Below are positions 11,311 to 26,700 of a stretch of 63,750 nucleotides of DNA, one piece after another. A model generated the notes under the pieces. The model made no database searches, was not told where the DNA came from, and saw nothing but the letters and a program-made list of their open reading frames with translations. Made by a program: the position numbers and the translations under genes. Numbering within the stretch: position 1 is the stretch's first letter; each line of letters begins with the position of its first letter. The DNA is from Bifiguratus adelaidae (lineage: Eukaryota; Mucoromycota; Endogonomycetes; Endogonales), in the NCBI GenBank assembly GCA_002261195.1, contig MVBO01000082.1, positions 1 to 63,750 on the forward strand, read 5' to 3'.

Positions 11311-14300
11311 ATGGAACGTGACAAGAAGAGAGGCGAGCATTCAGAGACTCGCAAGCAACTGCCAGGCGATGCGCAGTCCTCTCTTCCACCAAAGAGACGG
11401 AGATTGCATAGCTTGACGGTAGGGGATCAGGAAGGACACGGATCCGTCGATTCTCCTGCAAGTCGTGCCGAATCGCCCGCCGTTGACGAACTCGAGAGGA
11501 AGTTGAACGGTCATAATGTTGCCAATGGTCCAGAACGGCGAGAATCCAAACGACAAATTGCTCATGGCGGAAAACCAGCGGATCATGGCCCGGTCGCAGC
11601 CATGGAAGTGGATTCCACGTCTGAACCAAGTGACAGCTCTGCGCCCCCGAACGGGCTGTGGTCGGTGACAGACGGCAAGGTTTTGCCCCATCCGGAGACT
11701 ATGACAAGTCTTCCATTGACGGAGATGTCAGCAGCTACAATAAATCCACCGCAATGGCAAGCAACGATCGAGAAAGCAATCAAGGCCATAGTCTCTATTC
11801 GTTTCAGTCAGGTCGCATCGTTTGATACAGAACCGGCAGAGAACTCGGAGGCATCCGGATTCATCGTCGACGCTGAGCGAGGTATCATCTTGACGAACCG
11901 ACACGTTGTTTCCGCTGGGCCATTTGTTGGTGAGGCGGTCGCACATGATCATGAAGAGTTTGCAGTCTCTCCCATTTACCGCGATCCTGTGCATGATTTT
12001 GGCTTTCTTCGCTTTGATCCATCGCTGGTCAAATACATGAACGTTACGCAGATTGAGCTTCGACCGGATTTGGCTGCCGTCGGCGTCGATATTCGTGTTG
12101 TGGGTAACGATGCTGGGGAAAAGCTTAGTATTTTGGCGGGAAGTATATCTCGCCTGGACCGGAATGCACCGGATTATGGCGAACTCACCTATAACGACTT
12201 CAACACCTTTTATCTGTAAGTGCCTGGATTGAAGTATTCTATTTCCATGTCTGCTCAATGACTGTCCAGTCAAGCAGCGTCCTCAACATCAGGAGGTTCA
12301 TCAGGATCTCCAGTCATTGACATAGAAGGTAATGCGGTAGCTTTACAAGCCGGAGGCAATGTGAGATCGGCTACGGACTTCTTCTTGCCCTTGGATCGTG
12401 TCAAGAGAGCCCTTGGATTCATCCAGAAAGGAATGCCGGTCCCTCGCGGTACCATGCAAACCCAATTTCTGTAAGCAGCTGCAATACCCCTTTGTATGCA
12501 CTCATTAACCACTATTTCAGGTATCGGCCTTTTGATGAAGCTCGGCGCCTTGGCCTTCAACCTTCTACAGAGCAAACACTACGTAAACTATTTCCAACAG
12601 AGATTGGTATGCTAGTAGCGGAAGTGGTGGTGCCCAAGGGGCCAGCCGCTGACCTCATGGAAGAAGGAGATATTCTGGTGTCAATCAATGGCCGCTACAT
12701 CACAAAGTTTGTGCCCATGGAAGAGATCATCGATGCTAACGTCGGCAAGAAGATCAAAATCTGCGTGGAGCGGGGAGGGAAAAGCCTGGAGTTCGAAGTT
12801 GAAGTTGGCGACCTTCACAAGATGTGAGCGAATCGCCATTTACGACTGCTTCTCGATATTAATCCTCATTTCATAGAACGCCTGATAGATATGTGGAAGT
12901 TGGAGGGGCCAAGTTGAACGAGTTATCCTATCAACTTGCGCGGGCATATTGCGTACCTTGTGAAGGCGTCTATGTCGCTGAGCCAGCAGGAAGTAAGTAT
13001 ATCACCGAATTCCATGATCAAACCTGACCTGTACGCATGTGCAGTGTTCAAATTGGATGGCACTGATCATGGTTGGATTGTTCAATCCGTGGACAACAAG
13101 CCTACACCAAATCTAGACACATTCATTGAGGTCATGCAGGCCATCCCTGACCGCGCACGTGTTCCCATCGTCTTTCACTCAATCGCCGATTTCCACACCA
13201 CCTCAGTACATGTCGTTGATAATGAGCGGCACTGGTCCTCCTTTCGACTGGTAGTTCGGAATGACACAACAGGTCTTTGGGACTATACAGATCTTGGCGA
13301 CCCTATCCCGCCGAGAACCATCGAGCCTCAAAGTGCCCGTTTTATTGAATTGAGCGATGAGGTTGGCCAAGCGAAAGATCTCATTCGAAGTCTTGTCAAG
13401 GTCAACTATTATATGCCTCTCAAGATTGATGGGTTCCCGAAAAGCAGAAAACAGGGCGCAGGTCTATTGGTAGACAAGGAGAGAGGACTGGTCGTTGTCA
13501 GTCGAAGTGTGGTGCCTACTGCGTTGGGCGATCTCACTATCACCTTTGCGGATTCCATCATCTTGCCTGGAAAGGTGGAGGTAAGTGGGAACATGCTTCA
13601 AAAGCATTACTTGAAATTCACATCTTCTAACCTTTCGCTTTGTCCAGTATCTACATCCTACCCATAATTTTGTGTTTGTAAGCTACGACCCTCGATGCCT
13701 TGGAGATATCAACCTTCGTTCAGCCCCATTAAGCGACAAGTTACTTGGTCAGGGCCAGAAGGTATCACTTGTCGCTGTAAATCAGAATTCACGGACTTTC
13801 TGTATCTCGACTGTTGTAACAGACATCACCAGCGTCACCATACCTCCGAACAACGTAAGTAGTGAGTTTCGCACATGAGTTGACCTCTCACATCTGCTTT
13901 AGACACCAAGATTCCGCGCTCTTAACTTTGATGCGATCACACTAGACACGCCAATCGCCCAGCAATGCAATTCCGGTGTTTTGGCAGATTGTGATGGAAA
14001 AGTCCAGGGTCTTTGGCTCAATTACCTCGGCGAGCGCAATAGCAATGGGCACGACAATGAATATCACTTGGGAATGCATATACAAGCCATCTTGCCGGTA
14101 TTGGAACCTCTTCGAAAGGGTATTGTCCCGCAACTGAGGTCGCTCAATATTGAGCTTATGAGTATCCAGATTGCTCAAGCTGTGACAATGGGACTATCTC
14201 AAAGCTGGGTCAGCAAGGTGCATGAAGCGGATACCAGCAAACATCAACTCTTTCTCATTCGGCGACTTGAAGCTGGAAGTGAAAGCTCCAAAGTGCTAAA

Positions 14301-15028
14301 AGAATTGGACCTTATCTTGGCGATCAATGGCAAAGTGATCACTCGTATCTACGACATGGACATCCAATACACGGAAGAGGTGTTGGAAATGGTGAGTAAG
14401 ATCTGAGGTTAGCATCTACCATGCTCATGTCTTTTGCTTTGTAGACTATCTTGAGACAGAAAAAGGAAATGACAGTGACCGTACCGACCAGTCCGATTTC
14501 GGGAGATGGGACAAGTAGGGTTGTCATTTGGGCTGGAGCCGTTCTACAAGGTACGGGTTGAGTAGCTTCCGGTGCACACGAGTAACACATTATGCGCAGA
14601 ACCTCACAAAGCCGTTCTACAACAATCCAAGACCTTGCCTTCTCGTATTTATATTTCGGGTAGGAGTAAAGGGTCACCCTCGTACATGTATGGCATGCAA
14701 TCCACCATGTGGGTCACGCATGTACAAGGGATCAAAACAACTAATCTGGACGAATTTCTGGCTGTCGTAAAATCTTTGCCTGACAATAGCTACGTCCGTA
14801 TCAAAGCCATGAGCTTCGACAATGTCCCCACCGTCTTGTCCGTCAAGATCAATTTGCATTACTGGTAGGTGACAGTGGACGTTGCTGGATGGATTGCTTG
14901 CTCATCATCTCCATTCCAGGCCTACGGTAGAGTTAACCAAGGATCCAGTGGCGGAAAGTGGATGGTCAAAGCGCGTGTATAATGGTCAAGACACCTCAAT
15001 TGTCATACCGCTTGCATCAGATGATTGA
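11311..15028 (+). CDS. NMA111: Nma111-type nuclear HtrA serine protease with PDZ repeats
   Basis: The product is large, about 1,000 aa from roughly ten exons. A Ser/Glu/Lys-rich N-terminus contains the nuclear-localisation-like PPKRRRLHS. It is followed by a trypsin-like protease with the triad His in [10 protein letters not shown], Asp in [11 protein letters not shown] and Ser in [10 protein letters not shown]. Then comes a PDZ domain ([19 protein letters not shown]) and a degenerate second protease-PDZ half ([24 protein letters not shown]), as in yeast Nma111. The family acts in nuclear apoptosis-like death and lipid homeostasis. The second half lacks a visible catalytic Ser, as is usual for the family. 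The ATG at 11311 is the first in frame; the stop at 15028 follows VIPLASDD. Confidence 0.95.
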
Positions 15029-15146
15029 GTGTCGCAATTTCGAGCGGAGCTATATCCTCTATCACATGATGGCGCATAAATCAACTGTAGTCATATACCT
15101 TGCATGGCATTGTATGGTAGATTGCATGTACATTCAAATAAACACA

Positions 15147-18023
15147 TCACGATACACCATGTGCCTTTAGCTTTGCTTCCAGCGAAGCCACTTTGGCTTT
15201 AAATTCTTTGACTTCTTTACATCGCTCGTCTAGTTGCTTCTGGGTCTCCTCTAATTTGGTCGACAGATCTGTATAGATGGTCTAGGAAGGGATGAGCAAA
15301 CGTCAAGAAGAAAGTTGCTATTCCGAAGTCCTACTTACCACAGGCTCGGCCAATAGTTCGAAATCCAGAATCTGCCTCGCACTGGGACGTTGTTCTGGAT
15401 CTTGAGCCATCATCCACAGTATCAGGGCGGCTTCCTTGGGCCACCTTGTCACAAACTTTTCGGGAAGGACCCCATTTCGAAGGTCCCGTAAGGCATGAGC
15501 TCTTTCCATGGCGGTGGTAAATGGATGGTAAAGCTCAAAGAAGATGATGCCCAATGAGAAGATGTCCGATTTCTGGGAATAGGCTTTGGGTGGATAATGT
15601 AATTGTTCCGGAGACGCATACTACAGTTGAATCAGCGACAGGTATAGATGCAAGCGCACGCCATACTTACCGTTACCGTTCCCACGCCACTGGTTCTCAT
15701 GCCATCCATTCGCGTAGTCAGCCTCATGGGTTCACCTTTGGCCATACCCACTTCGTCCATAAGTGTCACAAGTCCAAAGTCACCAATCTTGGGGACCAAG
15801 TCGCTAACCCCACGCTCCTTCATGATCGGTAAGGGCTGGGCTTCCCAGTCGCCAAACTCGGGATCTCGTTCGCCATCCCAATTTGATCCTCCCATGACAC
15901 CCAAGAAAATGTTTGACGGCTTCAAATCACGATGGATAAGGCCGCGATCATGAATATAGGCAACACCTTGAACAATGCCTCGGAATAAATGCAAGTTGGA
16001 TCGAGCATCCACGACGGAGTAGGGATCTGTGTCGCAGGGCAGCGTCGTGAGTTGCTCAATACGCGACAATATGTAATCCGACAAGGTCGAATGACAGAGT
16101 TGCATCTGGATGAATAAGGTGAGGCAAGGGCTTTCGGTAGCGATTCGCCCTGCATCTCGATTCCAAATATTTCCGCCATTGACACGCATATCCACGATTT
16201 CTTCTAATTCCGAATCATCGCTTGTGAGAGATGTGGATAACTTATTTCTGGGAAGGTCGGACGCGTCATCAAATGTTCCACCGTATTCGGATGAATAATG
16301 TGGGGCGGATTGGCTGTAGTCATTGTTACTCAAGGAGGTTCCTCCGCTGCCCATGTAAGCCCGCGAATCATCGTCATCGCTTGAAAAGCCGTTATCGTCG
16401 CTTTCTTTGCTGCCTGTGTTATGCGCAAACACAATGTCGCTCTCATCAATATGTTCTTGTAAGCGAGCGCTCTGAAGCTTGATCAGTCTGTTCCTGTTGT
16501 TGCCAACGTTATTATTGCTGGATTTGTTGGGCTTGTTCGTATAAAGGACGTATTCCAACCAGCTGTAATGATGTATTAGCGTCGCTTCTATGCTCCCTCA
16601 ATGTGCTTACCAGTTGTGGTATCGGATGACATTCACATGCTCTAGTCGCGCTAAATACTTGATTTCGCGAAATACACGTGCGTATCCATCACGAATGCCT
16701 TCACTATCATTGATGGAAAAACTGCTGCTCTCTTTTTCCAATCTGATTTTCTTGACAGCATACTTCATACCATCCAATTTGTTACGCACGCAAAAGACGG
16801 AAGCAAAACCGCCTTGGCCTAACCGAGAGATCTGCTGAAAATCGTTCGCATAGCGCGTTGTTGTGGGCGCTAGCAAATGTCCAAAGTGACCTTTATCAGG
16901 AAAAGGTGCTTGGGCCAAGAAGCTGTTTTGCACATTAGCAATTGAAACTTCATAACTCGGACGTACGTAGACCTGCATACCTTGCATACGATTCTCGACT
17001 GGTATCCTGCAGATCATCGTCATAGTCGTAGTCATAAGATGTCTCTGCTGGCCAAGGATCAATGTCGTCATCAGGCATAACGGCTGCTTCGCCTGGCGGG
17101 AGTAATTCTCGTACGTGTGGCTCGCGTTTTAAGGATTGTAAAGCCGAAAGAAATAGTTGCCTAAAGGCCTTTTGATAGGATGATCGTACCGACGATAGCT
17201 CGTCTGCATGGAAAATTAGCGTGCACTTGCTGCTAGTAAATAAAAGTCACTTACCGATCCATTCTTCTTCCAAAACACCAAGATCAGTTAGCGTTCGACA
17301 AATAACAAAGAAGAGCTTTCGGTTGCGTTCTGGCGATTGACCATATACCATGCAGAAGTTTTCTAATAACGATACCAAAAGTAAACGACCTTGACGGCTC
17401 CTGTCCGTCTCTGCAAGAGAAGAAGGTCGCGTTTCGGCTTCCCTTGCGGGAATGATTGGCAAGGAAGCATTGGAAGGCTCAATCTGCGTGCTAAGCGCAT
17501 TTGGAGATTGAGTTGATCGCAACAAAGACGAGAGTTGACTTGATCTGGGCAATTGACGTGAGCCTGCCACGTGTTCGTCGTCCAGTCCGTCCAGTTCATC
17601 CGAGACATCCACGATTCGGCTTGAGCAGCTGCTCGTGGAGGATGGTGTCTTGTCGGTAGCAACTGGCTTCGCTTTCGTATTCCTCCAGAATCGATTCGGT
17701 TGACCATCCTCGCTATTATCCGTACTAGAATCACCGCCATAGAGTTCGCTGTTTTCTGTATTAGACTCCATGCCTAGCTTGACTGCAAGCATGATAGCCT
17801 CTTCTGGTGACGCGCCCATACGTAGAGACGTATTTGAGCTACTCCTAGCACGCGTTGCCAAGGACATGGATGCGTCAGGACTTTTTTCACACGCTCCCAC
17901 AGCCGACATGGAACTCGTTTCTTTCACATCCTTTCTGTCCTTCTCTTTCGACAACACATAACTATTTAAGAAGCTCTCAATGCCATCCCTCATCCCCCTC
18001 CCGTCTCCCAACCGAGGCGACAT
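15147..18023 (-). CDS. HRI: HRI-type eIF2alpha kinase
   Basis: The Ser-rich N-terminal region ends in a conserved helical block, LLLVSLLENFCMVYGQSPE, and LFFVICRTLTDLGVLEEEWI, similar to the N-domain of HRI (EIF2AK1). The kinase domain follows: glycine loop LGQGGFASVFCV, Lys in MKYAVKKIRL, and RLEHVNVIRYHN. A long acidic/Ser-rich kinase insert is typical of eIF2 kinases. Then come GLIHRDLKPSNIFLG, GDFGLVTLMD, YASPEQLHYPPKAYSQKSDIFS in pieces, and RPSARQILD. The protein ends in a Lys/Glu coiled coil (TKLEETQKQLDERCKEVKEF). Such kinases phosphorylate eIF2alpha in response to heme loss or oxidative stress. Gcn2 is unlikely because no RWD or HisRS-like region is present. Confidence 0.9.
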
Positions 18024-18102
18024 AAGAGAAAAGACTGAACACCTTCTCGAACCTTCAATTCACAGATTCATTCCCTGACTCATATACATCACAGTCACAA
18101 TG

Positions 18103-18599
18103 TCACACTTCTACTTTGCCGACGATATTGTAACGCTTCGAGTAGTAGGCAAACCATTGCTCCAATGTCTCCATCTACGAGGATTAGACAATCATCAAGA
18201 CATCATGATTGTAGCTTACTTGTTTCTCATTCAAAGAGCTGTAGTCGGCGATACAATCCTCAATTTTCAATGATGACATGCCGAGTGCCTAGAGTGAGCG
18301 TCAGTTGAGCAGGCAGGTCAGGTTACTCGAACTCTACCTTGGATGCATCCTTGCCAGCGAAAACACCATATGATTGTCCAGGTTTATACATTTCACGTCG
18401 AGGGCTTACATCGAATATGGTGCCTTTAACTGCAACGTAGACTGGTAGATTGTCGTCTGAGCCGTCATACTTTGCCAGCTCGGCGACGCTGTAGGGTATA
18501 TCAAGGGGTGGATGCGTAGGGGCTAACTTTGGTGCTTCACTAGGCTAATGTCAGCACCATGTGTGTCTGTGCCCCTCATGTCCTTTACCTGCTCGCCAT
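18103..18599 (-). CDS. DAP1: Dap1/PGRMC-type cytochrome b5-like heme protein
   Basis: The MAPR cytochrome-b5-like domain shows IPYSVAELAKYDGSD, VYVAVKGTIFDVSPRR, then MYKPGQSYGVFAGKDASKAL with the Tyr expected to ligate heme, and a C-terminal LEQWFAYYSKRYNIVGKV. Dap1 homologues bind heme and stabilise sterol-synthesis P450s such as Erg11. The proposed first exon is only 11 nt (ATGGCGAGCAG, 18599-18589), spliced in phase to the main coding exon. An alternative ATG at 18755 would add a Lys/Glu-rich N-terminus and also splices in phase, but it would leave only 31 bp to the CDC48 ATG. No transmembrane segment is seen, as in yeast Dap1. Confidence 0.85.
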
Positions 18600-18786
18600 G
18601 CTGTTCACCAGTGATTCCTCGGTGAATACAACCAAAAATTGCCACGTGATGAATTAGTGACGTCACCCATGGTGACAGTCCGCTTACTTCCACGTAATCG
18701 TTTCTGGGACCTTCTGCTCTTGGTTGCTGTTGTCCTCGTCTTTCTTTCTCTTCATTGTCGTTGTTGATTGAGAGATTGGATACACT

Positions 18787-21685
<2,899 letters not shown>

Positions 21686-21726
21686 TTGTAGAAATGCAAT
21701 TGAATGTAGAACATGAATAAAATCAA

Positions 21727-21737
21727 GGTTAGGGTTA
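21727..21737. promoter_or_regulatory. Telobox-like element GGTTAGGGTTA
   Basis: An 11-base match to nearly two TTAGGG units lies between the CDC48 stop and the ACMSD ATG at 21789. Short telomere-like boxes act as binding sites for Tbf1/Teb-type factors in fungal promoters. Here the position, about 50 bp before the ACMSD start, is the only support. Confidence 0.35.
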
Positions 21738-21788
21738 TTCGTGAGAAAGTTGGCCGATTAGCCTCTCTAAGGTTTTGCCTCTTGGGAC

Positions 21789-22933
21789 ATGACGTTTCTC
21801 AAGGTAGACTTGCATACGTGAGTAGATATGCCATGTTGTTAGTCTAGTATTGACATTTATACAAGGCATATATTACCCAAACAGTGGCCTGACCTATCCC
21901 GCAAATATGGAACTGGAGGCTGGGCGCAATTGGACCACTTTGAGCCAGATAGAGCGAGGATGATGCTCAATGGCAAGAACTTTCGCACCATAGAATGCAA
22001 CTGCTGGCATCCTCCCGCTCGTCTTCAAGATATGAGTGCTACTTCTAGCCACATTCAAGTTTTGTCAACCGTTCCCGTCATGTTCAACTACCACCAAAAC
22101 CCGGAGCACACGCTGGATTTAGCGCGGTATCTCAATGATCATATTGCCCAATGCTGTGCCGAAGATCCCAAGCATTTTGTAGGGCTAGGTACGGTGCCTA
22201 TGCAGGCACCTGAACTGGCTGCTGCTGAAGTGAGGCGGTGTGTGGAGGAGTTGGGTCTAAAGGGTATCCAGATTGGAAGTCATATCAACCAGTGGAATTT
22301 GGATGCGCAAGAGTTGGACGTGTTGTGGAAGACGTGTGAGGAGTTGGACTGTGCCATTTTTGTGCATCCTTGGGATATGGACAATAAGGGACGGATGGAG
22401 AAGTTTTGGTTCCCTTGGCTCATTGGAATGGCAAGTATTTTGCTGATGAAAGTATGGCGAGCATTCAACTTACCTTTGCATAGCCATGTGAGACAACGGT
22501 GTCCATTTGCTCATTGCTCATGGGTGGTGTCTTTGATCGGTTTCCCAATCTCAAAGTTTGTTTTGCGCACGGAGGAGGTTCATTCCCAGCGACCTTAGGC
22601 CGAATCAACCATGGTTTTGAAGCCCGACCGGATTTATGCGCCACAAAGACAAAACGTTCTCCTGCTTCGTATGTTAAGGAAGGCAAAATCAAGGTGGACT
22701 CCTTGGTGCACGACGAGGACACCCTCCGATTCCTCATTATCAAAATGGGAATTGATAACATTATGCTCGGCAGTGACTATCCCTTCCCGCTAGGTGACCT
22801 TGAAGTGGGCAAGATGATTATCGACGGCTGTGAATGGTTATCGGTTGAGGACAAGAACAAGATCCTCAGCACCAATGCTGTTCGCTTTCTTGGCATTGAA
22901 GATGTCGTCACAAAGTATTGGAGCGAGTTGTGA
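21789..22933 (+). CDS. ACMSD: 2-Amino-3-carboxymuconate-6-semialdehyde decarboxylase (ACMSD), amidohydrolase family
   Basis: Joined over one 5' intron the protein begins MTFLKVDLHTHILPKQWPDL, which carries the metal-binding HxH motif. Family blocks follow: VQVLSTVPVMF-like VLSTVPVMFNYHQNPEHT, KHFVGLGTVPMQAPELAA, CAIFVHPWDMDNKGRMEKFW, CFAHGGGSFPATLGRINHGF and MLGSDYPFPLGDLEVGK with the catalytic Asp. ACMSD takes the kynurenine-pathway intermediate ACMS away from NAD synthesis toward glutaryl-CoA or picolinate. The second intron (22431-22483) starts with GC instead of GT (GCAAGT...TAG); reading it this way restores GMPCETT exactly as the family expects. The length of about 340 aa is normal. Confidence 0.93.
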
Positions 22934-23118
22934 ACCATGCCATGTACCATTAACAAATAAATGTATTAACAATACCGTATGATGAAGCGGCGCATGCTGA
23001 CTTTCACGGGGACGCGAGCCGAAAGGGGTTAACATGTCCATAAAAGGCAAGCTCTATCCTCCATTGTCACAAAAACCCGTAGCGCGTTTCCCTTGTGCTG
23101 CTTCCTTCTCTATCCACC

Positions 23119-23761
23119 ATGAACGCCTTGATTATCGCTATCACTTTCCTCGTCACTTGTCTCATCGCCACAAGTCACTCCCAAGCGTGCAAGGTACCAA
23201 ATACCAAAAGCCTCAAATTCACACTTCTTCCCGCCACGGACATGTTTCCTTTTGTAAGTGCTCCAGTGCTCTCATCTTGGACTGACGCTTGTAGTGGTGT
23301 ACGGCAGATACGGGTTCTTGGCAAGTGAGCGAAGCCTTGGAGTTGTCGGTTTTGATTGGACGCGCCGTGTATCAAGGTAAGACACAGTGGTCGGTGAACT
23401 TCTTGTTAAAATAGGCCCAGGCCAGTCGTTTACCCTCACGCTCATCGATAGTGAAGATGGGCCTTCGTTTCTCGCTGTCCAAGATGCGACGCGGAAAAAG
23501 TCTACCATGCCTTTGGGTATCGATGATTGTGCACTTCTTCGCGGCGATAGCGCAGACACCTTGACGTTTGGATCACTGGTGAGTTCGACGCAAGGTGACC
23601 TCTTTTCCGGAGTGGTCGAATGGATCGCTACGAGCAATGCACTACCTGCTAGTACGAATAATTTGTGCAATAGTCAGGTGGGACCGGACTTGCAGGAGTA
23701 TTCACAGTCCATCTTATCCGGCCTTACATTGGACCATATCAATTTTTACACATCTTTGTAG
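23119..23761 (+). CDS. Secreted protein of unknown function
   Basis: The N-terminus MNALIIAITFLVTCLIATSH is a clear signal peptide, probably cleaved before QACKVP. Two short introns give a mature protein of about 160 aa with four visible Cys and many Thr/Ser, including GPGQSFTLTLIDSEDGPSF and VPNTKSLKFTLLPAT. It ends HINFYTSL. I recognise no catalytic family; a small extracellular beta-rich protein is a reasonable reading. It lies tail to tail with the PHD gene, with 24 bp between the stop codons. Confidence 0.6.
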
Positions 23762-23785
23762 ACTATAGTGTATATGCAATGCTAT

Positions 23786-26700
23786 TTACAATAGACTTAA
23801 GCTTGGTGAGGCATTAGCGCCAAGCATATCCTTAACATCTCCGTCAAGTTGAAATGAATATTGTGTCATAAGATCTGTGTCCAACGCCAGATCAGATGTT
23901 GGATCAAAGTCGAGACCGCTTGTCAACGCGAGACTTGGAAGGTTAGCTGCTTCCGTACTTGTAACGTTCCAAAAAGCCTCGGGATGCTGCAGCCAGACAT
24001 CGACGTCTGCAAAGCCACTCTTCTCTCCCTCTAAGGTGTCCGTCAAGTCCCAGAGGAAGTCACTCTGAGATACCAATTCAGATACCAATTCAGGTTTGTC
24101 GGCTGCCGGGGTGCAAAATATGCAAATGAACATATCTGCATTCTTATCAAAAGCCACGCAAGGGATATGAAGCCAGGAGTCGCATATGTCACATTGCACC
24201 ATATCCACATCTTCGCTTGTTTCATTGCATACACACCGGATCGTATATTCGCCATAATCCGTATCCTTGTCAGATCCTTCGCTCGCTTGGTTTTCGTTCG
24301 AATCAGTATCCTTTGAGGTTTCTGGTAGTCTGCTTGAGGACGTTATCCGCTGCAAAGAAGTGTAACCGCCCGCGTTATCGCATGTAGCAGCAAATGGGTA
24401 AATCTGGCTGACTAGCTCCGCGGTAGGCATGTTTTCGCTTGAAGTAATGGACCTGGCCAGAGTAGGAGTCGTTTCAACTTGCAGAGTTTGCGGTAGCGGT
24501 CGTGGAAGAATTGGACGCCCTGCTGTCTTGCTTCGGCAATGTGAGCAAAGATCACGGGATCGTCCCTTCTTGCCACGGAGCGCAATGCAATTTTCGCATT
24601 GGAAGAGATCAGCTATGATATCAAACAATTAGACCAAGTATGTGAGAGAGGCGCGCGAGCTTACCATTTTTGGCCACAATCGGTTTGACTTTGCCACCCA
24701 TAGACATCGCGAACTGCCTCGCTTTCAGTTCAGCAGGTGTAGCAATGCTACTGATGACGGAAACGTTGAATTGAGGAGGTATGGCGCAGGACAATTGAGG
24801 CTCACGAGATTTCGACGGCGTTAAATTGGGAGCGTCAGTATGCGTGTGTAATTTCTCAGGCAGGGAAGGAGGAGTGCTGAGACTCCGTCCGTTGCCAATC
24901 CTAGATCCCCAACCTTTTACTTTGGCAGCCATGGGTGGGCTTCGTGGGCGTGACAAAGTATCGATAGCTGAAGCGATAGAGACAGAACGAGGAGATTCGT
25001 CTGTGCTCACTGTCGACCCCTTCTGAAATCGTTCTGTGTCTATGCTGTGCATGGCTTTTTGAAGACGTGCTTGCAATATTGCGCCAAGTGTTCGTACTCT
25101 TTGAGCAGATCCAGCTGCTTCAACAGCGTTAGAGGTCGCTTCACATGCTGGCAAGCGCGTATGTTGAGAATCCCAGATTTGACGACAGGTACGGGCCAAG
25201 ATTGACTGCCGTGGCCGTGAAGTGAACTCGCTGAGGTTTGGAAACCCGTCAAACCCCCGATACTTGACGCTTTTAGGAGCATTTTCCCCAAGTTTGTTTC
25301 GCATTTCAATAATTTCGGCTTGACGGATACCAACTGTATTTTGTCTGTCCAACACCATGCTCATGGTGCCTCCCAAAGGACGCACGCCGCTGTTAAGCAG
25401 ATCAGTTAGCGGACACCAGTTGTCTTCCGTACGATTGTGAGTTGGTATGCCCTTCTTGTGTCTATTTCTTCTCCGTTCCCTTTCGCGATGACTCCTTCTC
25501 TCGGGCGTACTGTCAGCGAACGCTCTCAGCGCATCATCATTTGTAACAGAATCATCATCCGCTACGGTGCTTTGCCATCGCTCTCTACGCACGCCGTCGC
25601 TTTTGATGCTCAGTAGGTTGACGCCAGCATCATCATCTCCAGCAATGGCGCATACATTAACAAAGCTGAGCGTACGCTTGATAGGTTCAATGTTCTTGTC
25701 GGATTCAAAAGCTTGGAATGTGCGATTGGACGTTGGGGTAAGGAAGATTGTCTCGGTAGGTTGTTGATGATGTGTCGGCTTCTTGCTTGCATCCTCCTTG
25801 TGCGCAGACTTCGCATGCGACTTTGGTATTTTCCGCTTGGAAGTCTGTCCTGTTCTACTTCTCGATGCGGATTTTGACCCAATTTCCAATGCTTTTGGGG
25901 TGCTTGTACAAGGTTGAGGGCCCCGCGCATCATACTCACAACGAGTCGGTTCCTGCACGGTTTCCTCCAATTCACGCCCATCATTGCAGCCGACATGCAA
26001 GTCAGCGTCCAGCTGAGCCGTGGTGATTTCGGTATCGGTAGATTCTCCCCTGAGCGTGAACTTGGCAGTTGAAGGTATTTCGGAAGCACCAAGGTCAGCC
26101 TCCGAAGATAATGGCGACAATGACGAGCCAACGGAGGAGAGATCACTTAGCATCACTTCTGTGTCATCCTTGCTGGGCATGACATTACGATATGCAGTAA
26201 CCTTGCTCTCCTCATCGGCGTCTCGACGCAATTTTTTCGTCGCGGGGGAGTAATGTTTTGATGACGCTGTGGGGAGATTGCTATATGAAAATCGCGATGT
26301 CGGTGACGTGGCAAAGCTAGCCGAGAACTCTTGAAACGTTGCGTCTTCATCATTTTCATCATCACTGCTCCATTCGTCGTTTTCGTCGCGCCTTCGTCTA
26401 ACGGTGTGCCGTTCAGGGCTCAATCTGCAGCCGTGGAAGAAAAAGGAAAACTTGTTAACCCCTAACCCCTAACCCCTAACCCCTAACCCCTAACCCAAAT
26501 TCGACGCGTAATTGACGTTCCCAAGGGCTCTTTCGCATAAGTACCCTCCACTGTACAGAGACTCACCCTTTGAAGCTAGAGAGCCTTCTGCGTCCTATGG
26601 GTGTGGTGTAGCACGTATTGTTGCGATTTGTACGCGCCGTGGGAGTCAACGGCGAGACGGGCTTTGTGCCTTGTTGAAAGTGGTGTGCATCGTTCTGGTA

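Noticed and set aside
11309-12575. Minus-strand ORFs opposite NMA111
   Set aside because: NMA111 has a complete catalytic triad in the plus frame; the others are shadows.
24060-24090. Short tandem duplication AGATACCAATTC
   Set aside because: It is in frame in the PHD gene (ELVSELVS) and looks like a trivial slippage event.
24642-26253. Several plus-strand ORFs opposite the PHD gene
   Set aside because: No domains; they mirror the long open exon of the PHD gene.
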